Assembly: GCA_021825365.1 (NCBI GenBank)
Contig: JAKAHR010000009.1
Coordinates: 46,620-110,619 of the forward strand
Reading direction: 5' to 3'
DNA from: Nitrospirota bacterium
Lineage (GTDB): Bacteria; Nitrospirota; Thermodesulfovibrionia; Thermodesulfovibrionales; UBA6898
DNA length: 64,000 nt
Positions 1-8,736 of the stretch are shown here, in pieces. A program made the position numbers and the translations under genes. Under the pieces are notes generated by a model. That model did no database searches, was not told the origin of the DNA, and saw only the letters and a program-made list of their open reading frames with translations. Positions within the stretch are counted from its first letter, which is position 1, and every line of letters starts with the position of its first letter.

Positions 1-1110
1 TCGATGGGCGCCTCGGACGTACATATTAAGGTGGGGTCCCAGCCGATTCTTCGTATCAACGGCGAGCTGGAGCCGATCCCCGGGGGGAACAGGCTGACGC
101 ACGAAGACACCCTCAAGATAGCCTTCTCGGTGATGAACACGAGCCAGAGGGAATATTTCAAGAAGAAGAACGACATCGACCTTGCCTACAGCGTGCCGGG
201 GCTCGGGCGGTTCCGGTGCAATGTCTTTATCCAGAGGGGCACCATCGGTCTTGTATTCCGCGTCATCCCCATGAGGATCCCCACGATTGAGGAACTCTTC
301 CTGCCGGACATCATCAAGAAGATCGCGCTCGAGCCGAGGGGACTCATCCTCGTGACCGGCACCACCGGAAGCGGCAAGTCCACCACTCTCGCGGCGATGA
401 TCGACACCATCAATGCGAGTCAGACGTCCCATATCATGACGATCGAGGACCCCATCGAGTATCTGCACCGGGACAAGAGGGCGATTGTGAACCAGAGGGA
501 GATCGGCAGCGACACGGAGTCCTTCAGCAAGGCCCTTCGCGCCGCCCTTCGGCAGGACCCTGACGTCATTCTTGTCGGTGAGATGCGCGATTTCGAGACG
601 ATCCAGACCGCTCTTACCGCGGCGGAGACGGGCCACCTGGTCCTCAGCACCCTCCATACGATCGATGCATCCGAGACCGTAAACCGCATCATATCGGTCT
701 TTCCGCCCTATCAGCACAAGCAGGTGCGCATCCAGCTCGCTTCTGTCTTAAGGAGCATCATATCCATGCGTCTTGTCCCCCGCTCCGACGGCAAGGGGCG
801 TGTCCCTGCTGTGGAAATACTCATCGCGACGGCTACGATCAAGGACTGCATCCTGGATTCCGACAAGACCAAACTCCTCCCGGACGTCATAGCACAGGGA
901 ACGATCCACTATGGGATGCAGACCTTCGACCAGTCGCTCTTCCAGCTCTACAAGGCAGGGTATATCAGTTACGAGGAGGCCCTCAGGAGGGCGACCAATC
1001 CTGATGACTTTGCCCTGAAGGTCAAGGGCATACATTCCACAAGTGACATGACCTACGATGACAGAAAAGGGGAGCAGGACGAGATGAAGATTGACCGGTT
1101 CAGTACATGA
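1..1110 (+). CDS. pilT: Type IV pilus retraction ATPase PilT (5' end outside window)
   Basis: Cytoplasmic secretion-type ATPase that powers type IV pilus retraction (twitching motility). The frame is already open at base 1 and the visible protein begins at MGASDVHIK, which in PilT lies some 15-20 residues after the real start, so the 5' end is missing. Counted from the first visible Met, Walker A GTTGSGKST is at residues 119-127, followed by the Asp/Walker B region (DPDVILVGEMRD) and the His box (GHLVLSTLHT). The hydrophilic C-terminal tail is ordinary. The stop overlaps the recX start by 20 bases, implying translational coupling. PilU is a less likely alternative. Confidence 0.95.
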   Translation, partial: SMGASDVHIKVGSQPILRINGELEPIPGGNRLTHEDTLKIAFSVMNTSQREYFKKKNDIDLAYSVPGLGRFRCNVFIQRGTIGLVFRVIPMRIPTIEELFLPDIIKKIALEPRGLILVTGTTGSGKSTTLAAMIDTINASQTSHIMTIEDPIEYLHRDKRAIVNQREIGSDTESFSKALRAALRQDPDVILVGEMRDFETIQTALTAAETGHLVLSTLHTIDASETVNRIISVFPPYQHKQVRIQLASVLRSIISMRLVPRSDGKGRVPAVEILIATATIKDCILDSDKTKLLPDVIAQGTIHYGMQTFDQSLFQLYKAGYISYEEALRRATNPDDFALKVKGIHSTSDMTYDDRKGEQDEMKIDRFST

Positions 1111-1561
1111 TGCACTGCAGTATTCCTTTAAGCTGCTCTCCTGCCGGGCGAGGAGTGAAAAGGAGATGCGGGAGCGGCTGTCCCGGAAGGGCTTTGGGGA
1201 AGCTGCTGCAGAAGCCGCTGTAGATCGCCTGAAGCGGTCCGGTCTTCTTGACGACGCCTCGCTCGCCGGACAGCTGAGGAGGCAGGCGATTGAACAGAAG
1301 CTCCTCGGGATGCGCGGCGCGCGTCTCTTCCTGCGGAGAAGGGGCATCGCCGAGGAGATCATCGACGGAACGCTCGCCTACGATGAAGAGCAGGAAGCCG
1401 AAACTGCCAGAAGGCTGCTTCAAAAAAGGCTGCGCATCACGGGAGCACCGGAGACCCCGGCGGACAAATACAGGCTCTATCAGTTCCTTGCCCGACGGGG
1501 TTATATTTCTGAAATAATACGTCGGGTCTTAAGAGAGTATGACATCGGTGAGGAGGAATAA
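1091..1561 (+). CDS. recX: Regulatory protein RecX
   Basis: RecX binds RecA filaments and restrains recombination and SOS activity. The 156-residue length and composition fit the family: an N-terminal segment with the typical 'LLSCRARSEKEMRERL' helix, repeated three-helix units rich in Arg/Glu, and a C-terminal 'LARRGYISEIIRRVL' unit. The start taken is TTG at 1091, inside the end of pilT, because no in-frame ATG lies before the conserved first helix. It sits directly upstream of alaS, a recX-alaS pairing common in bacteria. Its last codons contain a GGAGG ribosome-binding site that serves the next reading frame. Confidence 0.9.
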   Translation: MTGSVHDALQYSFKLLSCRARSEKEMRERLSRKGFGEAAAEAAVDRLKRSGLLDDASLAGQLRRQAIEQKLLGMRGARLFLRRRGIAEEIIDGTLAYDEEQEAETARRLLQKRLRITGAPETPADKYRLYQFLARRGYISEIIRRVLREYDIGEEE

Positions 1562-1563
1562 AG

Positions 1564-1644
1564 GTGGCCAGAGAAATTGCTTTCAACGGAGTGGCCGGCT
1601 GTACGTCACTGCGTAGCACGATGCCCGGGGGGACTCTGTACTGA
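1564..1644 (+). CDS. Possible 26-codon leader ORF before alaS
   Basis: A short frame starts at GTG 1564, seven bases after a strong GGAGG site at the end of recX, and stops at 1644, one base before the alaS ATG. The peptide begins MAREIAFNGVAG and contains no run of Ala codons (four scattered Ala codons at most), so classical attenuation is not evident. The good ribosome-binding site and the tight stop/start junction make it a candidate coupling or leader ORF. It could equally be chance. No family is recognised. Confidence 0.3.
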   Translation: MAREIAFNGVAGCTSLRSTMPGGTLY

Positions 1645-1645
1645 C

Positions 1646-4282
1646 ATGAGAGGCTCTGAGATCAGGAATATCTTTCTGGAGTTCTTCAGGGAAAAGGGGC
1701 ATCAGGTTGTACGGAGTTCTTCGCTCATTCCGGGTGATGACCCGACCCTCCTGTTCACCAACGCGGGCATGGTGCAGTTCAAGTCGGTATTCCTCGGCCA
1801 GGAAATCCGCCCTTATAGTCGCGCTGTGACTAGCCAGAAGTGCATGCGGGCGGGGGGCAAGCACAATGACCTCGAAAACGTCGGCCATACGGCGCGGCAC
1901 CACACCTTTTTCGAGATGCTCGGAAACTTCTCCTTCGGCGACTATTTCAAGAGAGATGCCATCCTTTTTGCCTGGGAGCTGCTCACGGAAAGGTACCGCC
2001 TGCCCAAGGAACGTCTCTGGGCGACGGTCTATGAAGATGATGACGAGGCAGCGGCCCTCTGGAAGGAGCTTACGGACATCCCTGCGGAGCGTATCGTCCG
2101 GCTGGGCGCCAAGGACAACTTCTGGCAGATGGGCGATACCGGTCCCTGCGGTCCCTGTTCGGAGATTATCATCGACCAGGGGCCTGAGATCGGCTGCGGC
2201 AGACCGGATTGCACGGTCGGCTGCGATTGCGACCGGTACCTGGAGATCTGGAATCTGGTCTTCATGCAGTTTGAACGGACCGCCTCAGGGGAACTGACGC
2301 CTCTTCCCAGGCCGAGCATCGATACCGGCATGGGCCTCGAAAGGCTGGCGGCCGTGCTCCAGGGAAAGCACAACAATTTTGACAGCGACATTTTCGGACC
2401 GATCATCGCGGCGATCTGCTCCGCCTCGGGCAAGTCGTACGGAGAGGGCAGGCTGACTGATACGGCGATCAGGGTCATAGCCGACCATATGCGCGCCATC
2501 ACTTTTCTTCTCGCAGAGGGGCTCACCCCGTCGAATGAGGGGCGGGGGTATGTGCTGAGAAGGATCATCAGGAGGGCTGCGCGTTACGCAAAATCCCTCG
2601 ACGTGGCTGAACCCCTGTTGTACAAGTTGTGCGGCTCCATCGCGGAGGCGATGTCCGACGTCTATCCGGAAATTGGAGAAGAATTGCCCCGGGTGCAGCA
2701 GATTTTGAAGCTCGAGGAGGAGCGTTTCAACAGGACGCTCGAACAGGGACTCTCCATCCTGCAGGGCGTTATCAGGGGTATCAAGGGCGCCGACGCCACG
2801 GTGATCAGCGGAGAGGAACTCTTCAAGCTTTACGATACGTACGGCTTTCCGCTGGATATAGCCCGCGACGTAGCGGATGAAAGCGGACTGACGATCGACG
2901 AGGCAGGCTTTCATCGGGAGATGGAGGCGCAGAGGGTCAAGGCGCGTGCATCCTGGTCGGTGGAAGAAGCCGGGGCCGCAAAGATATACGGAGACCTCAT
3001 CCACCGCCACCCGAAGACCATCTTCACCGGATATGAAGAGATGGCGTCTGAGGCGACGGTTCTGGCGATACTGGTCGACGGGGAGGCTGGAGACTCGATA
3101 GAGGAAGGCTGCAAGGGCGAGGTTCTCCTCGACCGCACGCCTTTCTATGCGGAGTCGGGCGGCCAGGTGGGAGATACCGGCGAGTTCCATGCCGAGGGAC
3201 TCAGGGCTGTGGTAACGGAGACGAAGCGGCCGGTCGAAGGTATGCATGTCCACCGGGTACTCATAAAGAAGGGAACGCTGAGGGTCGGGGACAGGATCCG
3301 CTGTGTGGTGGACAGGGAGAAACGGCTGGCCACCATGAGAAATCATACCGCCACCCACCTGATTCATTCTGCTTTGAGGAACGTCCTTGGCGAGCATGTG
3401 AAGCAGGCCGGTTCCCTGGTAACGCCCGAGAGGATGCGATTCGATTTCACCCATTTCTACGGGCTCGATGGAGCGACCATCAGGGCGGTCGAGGATGAGG
3501 TGAACGGCAGTGTCATGAGGAATATCCGGGTAGACACAACCGAGATGGAGACGAGTCGGGCACTGGAATCAGGTGTAATCGCGCTCTTCGGAGAGAAATA
3601 CGGCGATAAGGTCAGGGTCGTCTCCGTTGCCGGCGTCAGCTCTGAACTCTGCGGCGGCACGCATGTGGCGGCGACCGGTGATATCGGGGTATTCAAGATC
3701 TTCTCTGAAGGCAGCGTCGCCTCGGGCATTCGCAGGATAGAGGCGGTGACGGGCTTCGGGGCGCTCAGCCATTACAGGGAAGAGGAGGAGGAACTGGAGC
3801 GGGTCATCGAGCTCCTGAAGACCTCCGAGAGACCGGCAGAGCGGCTGAAGAGACTCCTTGCCGAGATGAAGGAAATGGAGAGGACCGTCGAGCAGCTCAA
3901 GGGCAGGTCAGCGGCTGAAAGTTCCGCCCGGATACTCGATCACGTGCGGGATATCAAGGGAGTGAAGGTGGTGGCCTGCAGGATAGACGGGTTGGACACC
4001 CGCGACCTCAGGGTCCTGGCCGACAACGTGCGCGACTCTCTGGGGGCCGGAATCGTCATGCTGGCCTCGGTGAAGGACGAACAGGCTGCCATCGTCGCGA
4101 TGGTTACGGCGGGCCTCATCAGGCAGTTCAGCGCGGGGAGCCTTTTGAAGGAGGTTGCTTCCCTGGCAGGCGGCAGGGGGGGCGGAAAGCCGGACCTCGC
4201 GCAGGGCGGCACCAGGGAGATCGACAGGCTGGACAAAGCACTCGAATCATTATACGATATAGTCAGGAAACAGGTCGGATAA
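1646..4282 (+). CDS. alaS: Alanine--tRNA ligase
   Basis: Charges tRNA-Ala with alanine and edits mischarged Ser/Gly. The start at ATG 1646 (MRGSEIRNIFLEFF) matches the family N-terminus; a longer in-frame extension to TTG 1577 has no family support. Domains in order are the class II catalytic core (FTNAGMVQFK, then RRIIRRAARYA), the tRNA-recognition domain, the editing domain with HTATH (H567, H571) and CGGTH (C669-H673), and the C-terminal DHHA1/oligomerisation part ending in the Gly-rich GGRGGGKPDLAQGG. The 878 residues are the usual full length. It follows recX and is followed within 16 bases by a phasin-like gene. Confidence 0.97.
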   Translation: MRGSEIRNIFLEFFREKGHQVVRSSSLIPGDDPTLLFTNAGMVQFKSVFLGQEIRPYSRAVTSQKCMRAGGKHNDLENVGHTARHHTFFEMLGNFSFGDYFKRDAILFAWELLTERYRLPKERLWATVYEDDDEAAALWKELTDIPAERIVRLGAKDNFWQMGDTGPCGPCSEIIIDQGPEIGCGRPDCTVGCDCDRYLEIWNLVFMQFERTASGELTPLPRPSIDTGMGLERLAAVLQGKHNNFDSDIFGPIIAAICSASGKSYGEGRLTDTAIRVIADHMRAITFLLAEGLTPSNEGRGYVLRRIIRRAARYAKSLDVAEPLLYKLCGSIAEAMSDVYPEIGEELPRVQQILKLEEERFNRTLEQGLSILQGVIRGIKGADATVISGEELFKLYDTYGFPLDIARDVADESGLTIDEAGFHREMEAQRVKARASWSVEEAGAAKIYGDLIHRHPKTIFTGYEEMASEATVLAILVDGEAGDSIEEGCKGEVLLDRTPFYAESGGQVGDTGEFHAEGLRAVVTETKRPVEGMHVHRVLIKKGTLRVGDRIRCVVDREKRLATMRNHTATHLIHSALRNVLGEHVKQAGSLVTPERMRFDFTHFYGLDGATIRAVEDEVNGSVMRNIRVDTTEMETSRALESGVIALFGEKYGDKVRVVSVAGVSSELCGGTHVAATGDIGVFKIFSEGSVASGIRRIEAVTGFGALSHYREEEEELERVIELLKTSERPAERLKRLLAEMKEMERTVEQLKGRSAAESSARILDHVRDIKGVKVVACRIDGLDTRDLRVLADNVRDSLGAGIVMLASVKDEQAAIVAMVTAGLIRQFSAGSLLKEVASLAGGRGGGKPDLAQGGTREIDRLDKALESLYDIVRKQVG

Positions 4283-4298
4283 AACAGGAGGAGGGAAT

Positions 4299-4616
4299 AT
4301 GGCTCTTTTTGACATCATAAGAAATGCGATGCTTGCCGGCTTCGGGGTGCAGGAAAAGGTGAAGGAATTTGTCGATGACATGGTCAGGAAGGGCGAGCTG
4401 AGTGAGTCACAGGGCGCCAAACTGGTGAAAGAATGGTCCGACAAGGTTGAGAAAAATACCCAGGACGTCGGGAAGACGGTGAACGAGGTGGTCACCCGGA
4501 CCCTCGAGAAGATGAATCTTGCAACGCGGGACGACATCACAAAACTAAACGAAAAGATCGATACGCTCGCCGGACGTGTCGGCAAGGTAGAAGGCTCAAA
4601 AGGGGAGGGGCAGTAA
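4299..4616 (+). CDS. Phasin-like helical protein
   Basis: A 105-residue, charged, mostly helical protein. The N-terminal segment 'AMLAGFGVQEKVKEFVDDMVRKGEL' and the later heptad-like helix (LNEKIDTLAGRVGKVE) resemble the small phasin/PhaF-like proteins that coat polyhydroxyalkanoate granules or act as coiled-coil adaptors. There is no signal peptide or membrane segment. A GGAGG site precedes ATG 4299. It lies between alaS and an ABC1 kinase gene (12 bases apart); the phasin-UbiB pairing is common in related genomes. No PHA synthase is present in the window, so a granule role is inference. Confidence 0.7.
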   Translation: MALFDIIRNAMLAGFGVQEKVKEFVDDMVRKGELSESQGAKLVKEWSDKVEKNTQDVGKTVNEVVTRTLEKMNLATRDDITKLNEKIDTLAGRVGKVEGSKGEGQ

Positions 4617-4628
4617 AGGGGCTCATAG

Positions 4629-6332
4629 ATGCCCTTTGGTTTCCCGGGTTTCAGGAGGACCTACCGGAACGTTAACCGGGTAAGGCATATCACGAATGTC
4701 CTTATCAAGTACGGTTTCGGCAAGATCATCGACCAGCTGCACCTGAACCGTTTTGTCCCCTTCAGAAAGCGGCTTAAGACCTTCGGCCAATGGCCGCCTC
4801 TGAAGGGCCCCACCTCCGCGGAACGGTTGAGGATGGCGTTTGCCGAACTCGGCCCCACCTTCATTAAACTTGCCCAGCTTTTGTCGACCCGACCGGACCT
4901 TATCACACGGCAGTTCGCCGACGAATTCAAGAAGCTTCAGGACCGGGTGCCGCCTTTCCCTACTGAACAGGCTGTCGCGATCATAGAGGAAGAGACCGGG
5001 TTGCCGATTGATCAGGTTTTTTCTCATCTCGAGAGGACGCCGGTTGCCGCTGCATCCATCGCCCAGGTCCATCATGGTCGTCTCCTCGACGGTACCGAGG
5101 TTGTGGTAAAGGTGCAGCGTCCGGACATCAGGGAGCAGATTGAGACGGACATCAGCATCCTCTCTTCACTGGCGAATCTCATGGAGCGGTATGTCCCGGA
5201 AAGCGTCTTCTATAACCCCGTCGGCATAGTCGAGGAATTTCAGCGCACCGTGAAGAAGGAGCTTGACTTCACCGAAGAGGCGCGAAACTGCATGCGTTTC
5301 TGGAAGAACTTCGAAGATGAACCGGATGTGGTCATCCCGAGGGTGTTCGCCAAGTACACTACCGAAAAGATGATCGTCATGGGCCGGATCGAAGGGGTGC
5401 GGATCGACAATATCGAGGAGATTACCCGCCTCGGCCTCGACCGGCCGAGACTGGCAAAAATCGGCGTGGACGCCTACTTCAAACAGGTCCTCATGGACGG
5501 ATTCTTCCATGCCGACCCGCATGCGGGAAACATATTCGCCATGACCGACGGAAGGATAGGGTTCATGGACTTCGGGATCGTGGGCAGGGTCTCTCCTGAT
5601 GTCCGGGAAACCATGGCAAATACCTTTCTCGCCCTCATCCACAAGGACTTTGACAAGCTGATAGACCAGTATATCGAACTGGGGCTGATACCGGAACATA
5701 TAGACATGGATGTCTTCAGGAAAGAGTTCAAGGCCGACCTCGCCGATTTTCTCGAGCCTCTCTACGGCCTGACCCTCAAGGAGCTGAACTTTGCCGAATA
5801 CATGGATACCGTCACGAAGCTGGCCGTCAGGTACAAACTGAAGATTCCCTCGGACCTTCTGCTGGTGAACAAGGCGATGCTGATACTCGAAAACCTCGGC
5901 AGGGAACTCGACCCCAACTTCGATTTCATCGCGGCAGCCGAACCCTACGCATCAAAGATCATCAGGGAACGTATCCGTCCCGCCCGTCTCTATGAACGGA
6001 CCCGGAAGAACGTGATGGAGATAAGCGATATGATCGCCCTGTTTCCCAAACAGGTCCGGCAGGTTATACGAAAGATCCTCAGGGATGATATCCATATCAA
6101 GATGACGCACGTAAACCTCGACAAATTCATCCGGGATATGGACCGGTCGAGCAACCGCATATCCTTCAGTCTGATCATAAGCGCCATGCTTCTCAGTTCT
6201 GCCATCATGCATGCCACCGGCGTCGGTCCGACCATCTACGGCTTTTCCATCCTGGGGCTGACTGCATTCGGATTTGCCTTCCTCCTGGGGATATGGTTGA
6301 TCATATCGATTATCAGGTCCGGCAGGTTGTAG
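4629..6332 (+). CDS. ubiB: ABC1/UbiB-family atypical kinase
   Basis: Membrane-associated atypical kinase/ATPase of the UbiB/ADCK group, linked to quinone biosynthesis and lipid homeostasis. Visible elements are the Ala-rich nucleotide loop (VAAASIAQVHH, about 139-149), the ATP-binding Lys in VVVKVQRP (K161), the catalytic region HADPHAGNIF and the metal-binding MDFGIVG, with two hydrophobic helices at the C-terminus (after about residue 515). The usual KxGQ motif near residue 80 reads KLAQ here, a Gly to Ala change. Length (567) is normal. It is probably cotranscribed with the phasin gene. The 195 bases after it hold nothing recognisable. Confidence 0.88.
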   Translation: MPFGFPGFRRTYRNVNRVRHITNVLIKYGFGKIIDQLHLNRFVPFRKRLKTFGQWPPLKGPTSAERLRMAFAELGPTFIKLAQLLSTRPDLITRQFADEFKKLQDRVPPFPTEQAVAIIEEETGLPIDQVFSHLERTPVAAASIAQVHHGRLLDGTEVVVKVQRPDIREQIETDISILSSLANLMERYVPESVFYNPVGIVEEFQRTVKKELDFTEEARNCMRFWKNFEDEPDVVIPRVFAKYTTEKMIVMGRIEGVRIDNIEEITRLGLDRPRLAKIGVDAYFKQVLMDGFFHADPHAGNIFAMTDGRIGFMDFGIVGRVSPDVRETMANTFLALIHKDFDKLIDQYIELGLIPEHIDMDVFRKEFKADLADFLEPLYGLTLKELNFAEYMDTVTKLAVRYKLKIPSDLLLVNKAMLILENLGRELDPNFDFIAAAEPYASKIIRERIRPARLYERTRKNVMEISDMIALFPKQVRQVIRKILRDDIHIKMTHVNLDKFIRDMDRSSNRISFSLIISAMLLSSAIMHATGVGPTIYGFSILGLTAFGFAFLLGIWLIISIIRSGRL

Positions 6333-6527
6333 GTTACTTATTGCCCGGCCATACAGAAGGGCGCATTTCTGTCGACGCATCCGCCGGGGAGAGAAGACTG
6401 GTCATGTTGATTGCGGCTGAGGATGGGGTGGATAAAATTTCAGAGGAAAGGCACGAGAGATTCATCATCAATGCCGGAAATGTAATCAGAAAGCGAAAAA
6501 GGCGATCGGGGGGAGGATGAGGGCGGT

Positions 6528-7268
6528 CTACTGCAATCTCTTGCCGTCCAGAACCAGACCGGTAATAAGCCCCTTGCCGTCGTTGCGCAGGGACACTTCG
6601 ACTATGAGGTCGCGCGCATTCCGGGCCGTTTCAATAGCCTTGCCTTTGCCTTCCTCTACAAAATAACTTTCAATACCGTATTCAACGCTGAGCTGTCGAA
6701 ACCTGGTTTCCTTTATCTCTTCGACGGTCGCCCACAATGGATCTCCCGCGAAACACTGGGGCTTGTAGGCGGATGCAGGCATTTCCTTCGACTGACTGAG
6801 GACATTGCCCCGTTTATCAAGGCAAAAGAGAAGGTGTTCGCCCGTTGTGAATCCTACGAACCACCTTGGACGGAGCCGGAATGCGGTGCCCGAGTCATCC
6901 CTCGCGGCGACCTCCCACTTCTGGGCCTGCATCTCATGCAGTGCCCTGCCCTGTATATATCTCCCCTGGGCCGGCGGCGCCGTGCGGGCGGAAACAGCCT
7001 TGTAGGTGCCGTCCGCATCCCGGATAAGGCTGACAAAGATCCTGTCATTCATTCTGATGCCTGCCGGAGTGCCGAGAGCGTCGAGATCAAGATTCGAGAT
7101 ATCATAGCTGAGGCTCACATAATCTCCCCGGAAGATATCCCGGGGATCAAGCGGCACTGTCCGTAAAAGTATCCGCTCGCCTGTGCTGATCCAGTGCTCG
7201 CGATAGCCGATCATGCCGACAAGCAGCAGGACTTGCAGAAGAACTACCACAAGGAATTTAATTCTCAT
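6528..7268 (-). CDS. GDYXXLXY-domain membrane-anchored protein
   Basis: Starts at ATG 7268 (MRIKFLVVVLLQVLLLVGMIGY), giving a single N-terminal membrane anchor; a longer upstream extension would overlap the neighbour heavily and is rejected. The signature appears as RGDYVSLSY at about residues 46-54, and the remainder is a predicted extracytoplasmic beta-rich domain ending in VLDGKRL. These proteins are regularly encoded next to DUF2157 membrane proteins, as here: the upstream DUF2157 gene overlaps its start by 11 bases. The biochemical role of the pair is unknown; an envelope function is inferred from topology. Confidence 0.85.
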   Translation of the reverse strand: MRIKFLVVVLLQVLLLVGMIGYREHWISTGERILLRTVPLDPRDIFRGDYVSLSYDISNLDLDALGTPAGIRMNDRIFVSLIRDADGTYKAVSARTAPPAQGRYIQGRALHEMQAQKWEVAARDDSGTAFRLRPRWFVGFTTGEHLLFCLDKRGNVLSQSKEMPASAYKPQCFAGDPLWATVEEIKETRFRQLSVEYGIESYFVEEGKGKAIETARNARDLIVEVSLRNDGKGLITGLVLDGKRLQ

Positions 7269-8496
7269 TGCCCCTTGCCCCGGGATCAAATGATGCAAGA
7301 ATCTTCCGTCTCTTCCTCTCAAGGAATACGCCGCCGAGCACGAGTATGACACCGCCGGCGATGAAAAAGACGGAGCGGTCAAGCAGTTTCCAAAAGAAGT
7401 CGAAATAGCGCGCCGTCACGTCCAGGACAAAGAAGATGATGCCGATATTGATATATGCGGCGTTTCTTCTGATATATCCGAGGGCGATGACGCCGATGAT
7501 TTCGAGGGCAAAAAGGATATTTGCAGCAAGCACGGGAAGAGTGGTCGACAGTGCCCGATAGGGAGTAAGTGGATCCCTCTTGTACAGGTAGAGTAGCGCC
7601 AGGGCCAGCGACATCAGAACAACGAGGCTGACTATTTCATAGCCCCAGAACCTTTCCTTTTCTCCCAGGAGCGCATACAGCAGAACGGACAAGAGAAACA
7701 GACCTAAGATGCCGCCATAAAACCAGACGAGGCCGATATCTCCCAGCGCAACCCCGAATACGTCAAAGGTGAATACATAGGTCCCCCCCATCGCCAAAAG
7801 CAGGCCGGCAGCAGAGTATGGGCCCGCCAGGGCCCCGATACGGCCAAAACCGCGATGGACCATTCCCATCGCCCAGAGGCTGATGCCGGTCATAAGAAAG
7901 AGCATCACAAAGGGCAAAGGCCTGTTCGCGATCAGTGACACATGAAAACTGGCTTCCATCCCCTGCCAGAGCAGGAGGTCAAGAAGACAAAGATAAAGCA
8001 GGGATCTGAAACGCAGCAGGTAGGCGAGGGGCAGTACTCCCATCCCCCACAGAAGAGGTCCATTCGGATAGTGGACGCTGAGGTGATATATCTGGGCGAT
8101 GAGAAATATCCCGGCGCCGAATATGATCGAACCGAGAAGGATGAGCGAGGCTCCGACCTTCGGATAGGTTTGCTTCTCGTATCTGAGGTAAAATCCCGCA
8201 GCATAGCTCGTCAGCAGGGAGGTAAAGATGATGCCGAGCTTTCCCCAGCGAGGGACCTGCGACCAGTTTGAGGCGACGAAGAGGATAACGCCCAGCCCGA
8301 TAAGTATGGAACCGAGAACCGAAATCGTTGTGATCAGCCTGCCGGGACCGGCCCTCTCCTCAGCCTCTGCCAGGAGTTGATAACGGGAAAGAATCCTCTC
8401 TCTTTGTTCCGGGGTGATGAGGCCTTCATCAAGCCAGTTCTGCAACTCCTGCCTGAGCCTGGCGGCAAAAGAGATTTCCTGTTCCCTAACCGCCAT
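7258..8496 (-). CDS. DUF2157 multi-pass membrane protein
   Basis: A 412-residue inner-membrane protein. A soluble helical N-terminus (about 1-45, including GLITPEQRERIL, typical of DUF2157) precedes roughly 11-12 hydrophobic helices and a short basic tail (LERKRRKILASF). It is the first gene of a two-gene operon with the GDYXXLXY protein, overlapping it by 11 bases. The reaction or substrate is unknown. The assignment rests on the N-terminal motif, the topology and the characteristic partner gene. Confidence 0.85.
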   Translation of the reverse strand: MAVREQEISFAARLRQELQNWLDEGLITPEQRERILSRYQLLAEAEERAGPGRLITTISVLGSILIGLGVILFVASNWSQVPRWGKLGIIFTSLLTSYAAGFYLRYEKQTYPKVGASLILLGSIIFGAGIFLIAQIYHLSVHYPNGPLLWGMGVLPLAYLLRFRSLLYLCLLDLLLWQGMEASFHVSLIANRPLPFVMLFLMTGISLWAMGMVHRGFGRIGALAGPYSAAGLLLAMGGTYVFTFDVFGVALGDIGLVWFYGGILGLFLLSVLLYALLGEKERFWGYEIVSLVVLMSLALALLYLYKRDPLTPYRALSTTLPVLAANILFALEIIGVIALGYIRRNAAYINIGIIFFVLDVTARYFDFFWKLLDRSVFFIAGGVILVLGGVFLERKRRKILASFDPGARGNEN

Positions 8497-8696
8497 GATT
8501 ACGTAACTTCCCTCTTTCTGCTTCCCTTATGGTGGACGAGTCGCATTCCGAGGGTAGAATAAATCAAACAGCGCGCCTTTTCAAGGGGAAAATGGCCGGA
8601 TACGCCGAGTCAGCTCACGGCGGAAAGGACGATAAGAGACGGGGACCCATGATGTCATCTTCTGTTCCGGCAAGCTATGAGAGCCAAAAGACACTC

Positions 8697-8725
8697 TTGC
8701 ATTATGCACCGGGTCTGGTTATAAT
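8697..8725 (+). promoter_or_regulatory. Candidate sigma-70 promoter
   Basis: TTGCAT at 8697-8702 and a perfect TATAAT at 8720-8725 are separated by 17 bp. The predicted start of transcription (about 8732) falls only a few bases before ATG 8737, so the message would be nearly leaderless. The -35 match is weak. Confidence 0.4.
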
Positions 8726-8736
8726 TCGTACCTGGA

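Noticed and set aside
748..1362. 204-codon minus-strand frame over pilT/recX
   Set aside because: Antisense shadow; both plus-strand genes are well supported by motifs.
2285..3454. 389-codon minus-strand frame
   Set aside because: Lies wholly opposite alaS, shows no family features and is explained by the high-GC codon pattern of the real gene.
6293..6520. 75-codon plus-strand frame after ubiB
   Set aside because: Begins inside the last membrane helix of UbiB in another frame, lacks a ribosome-binding site and has no recognisable features.
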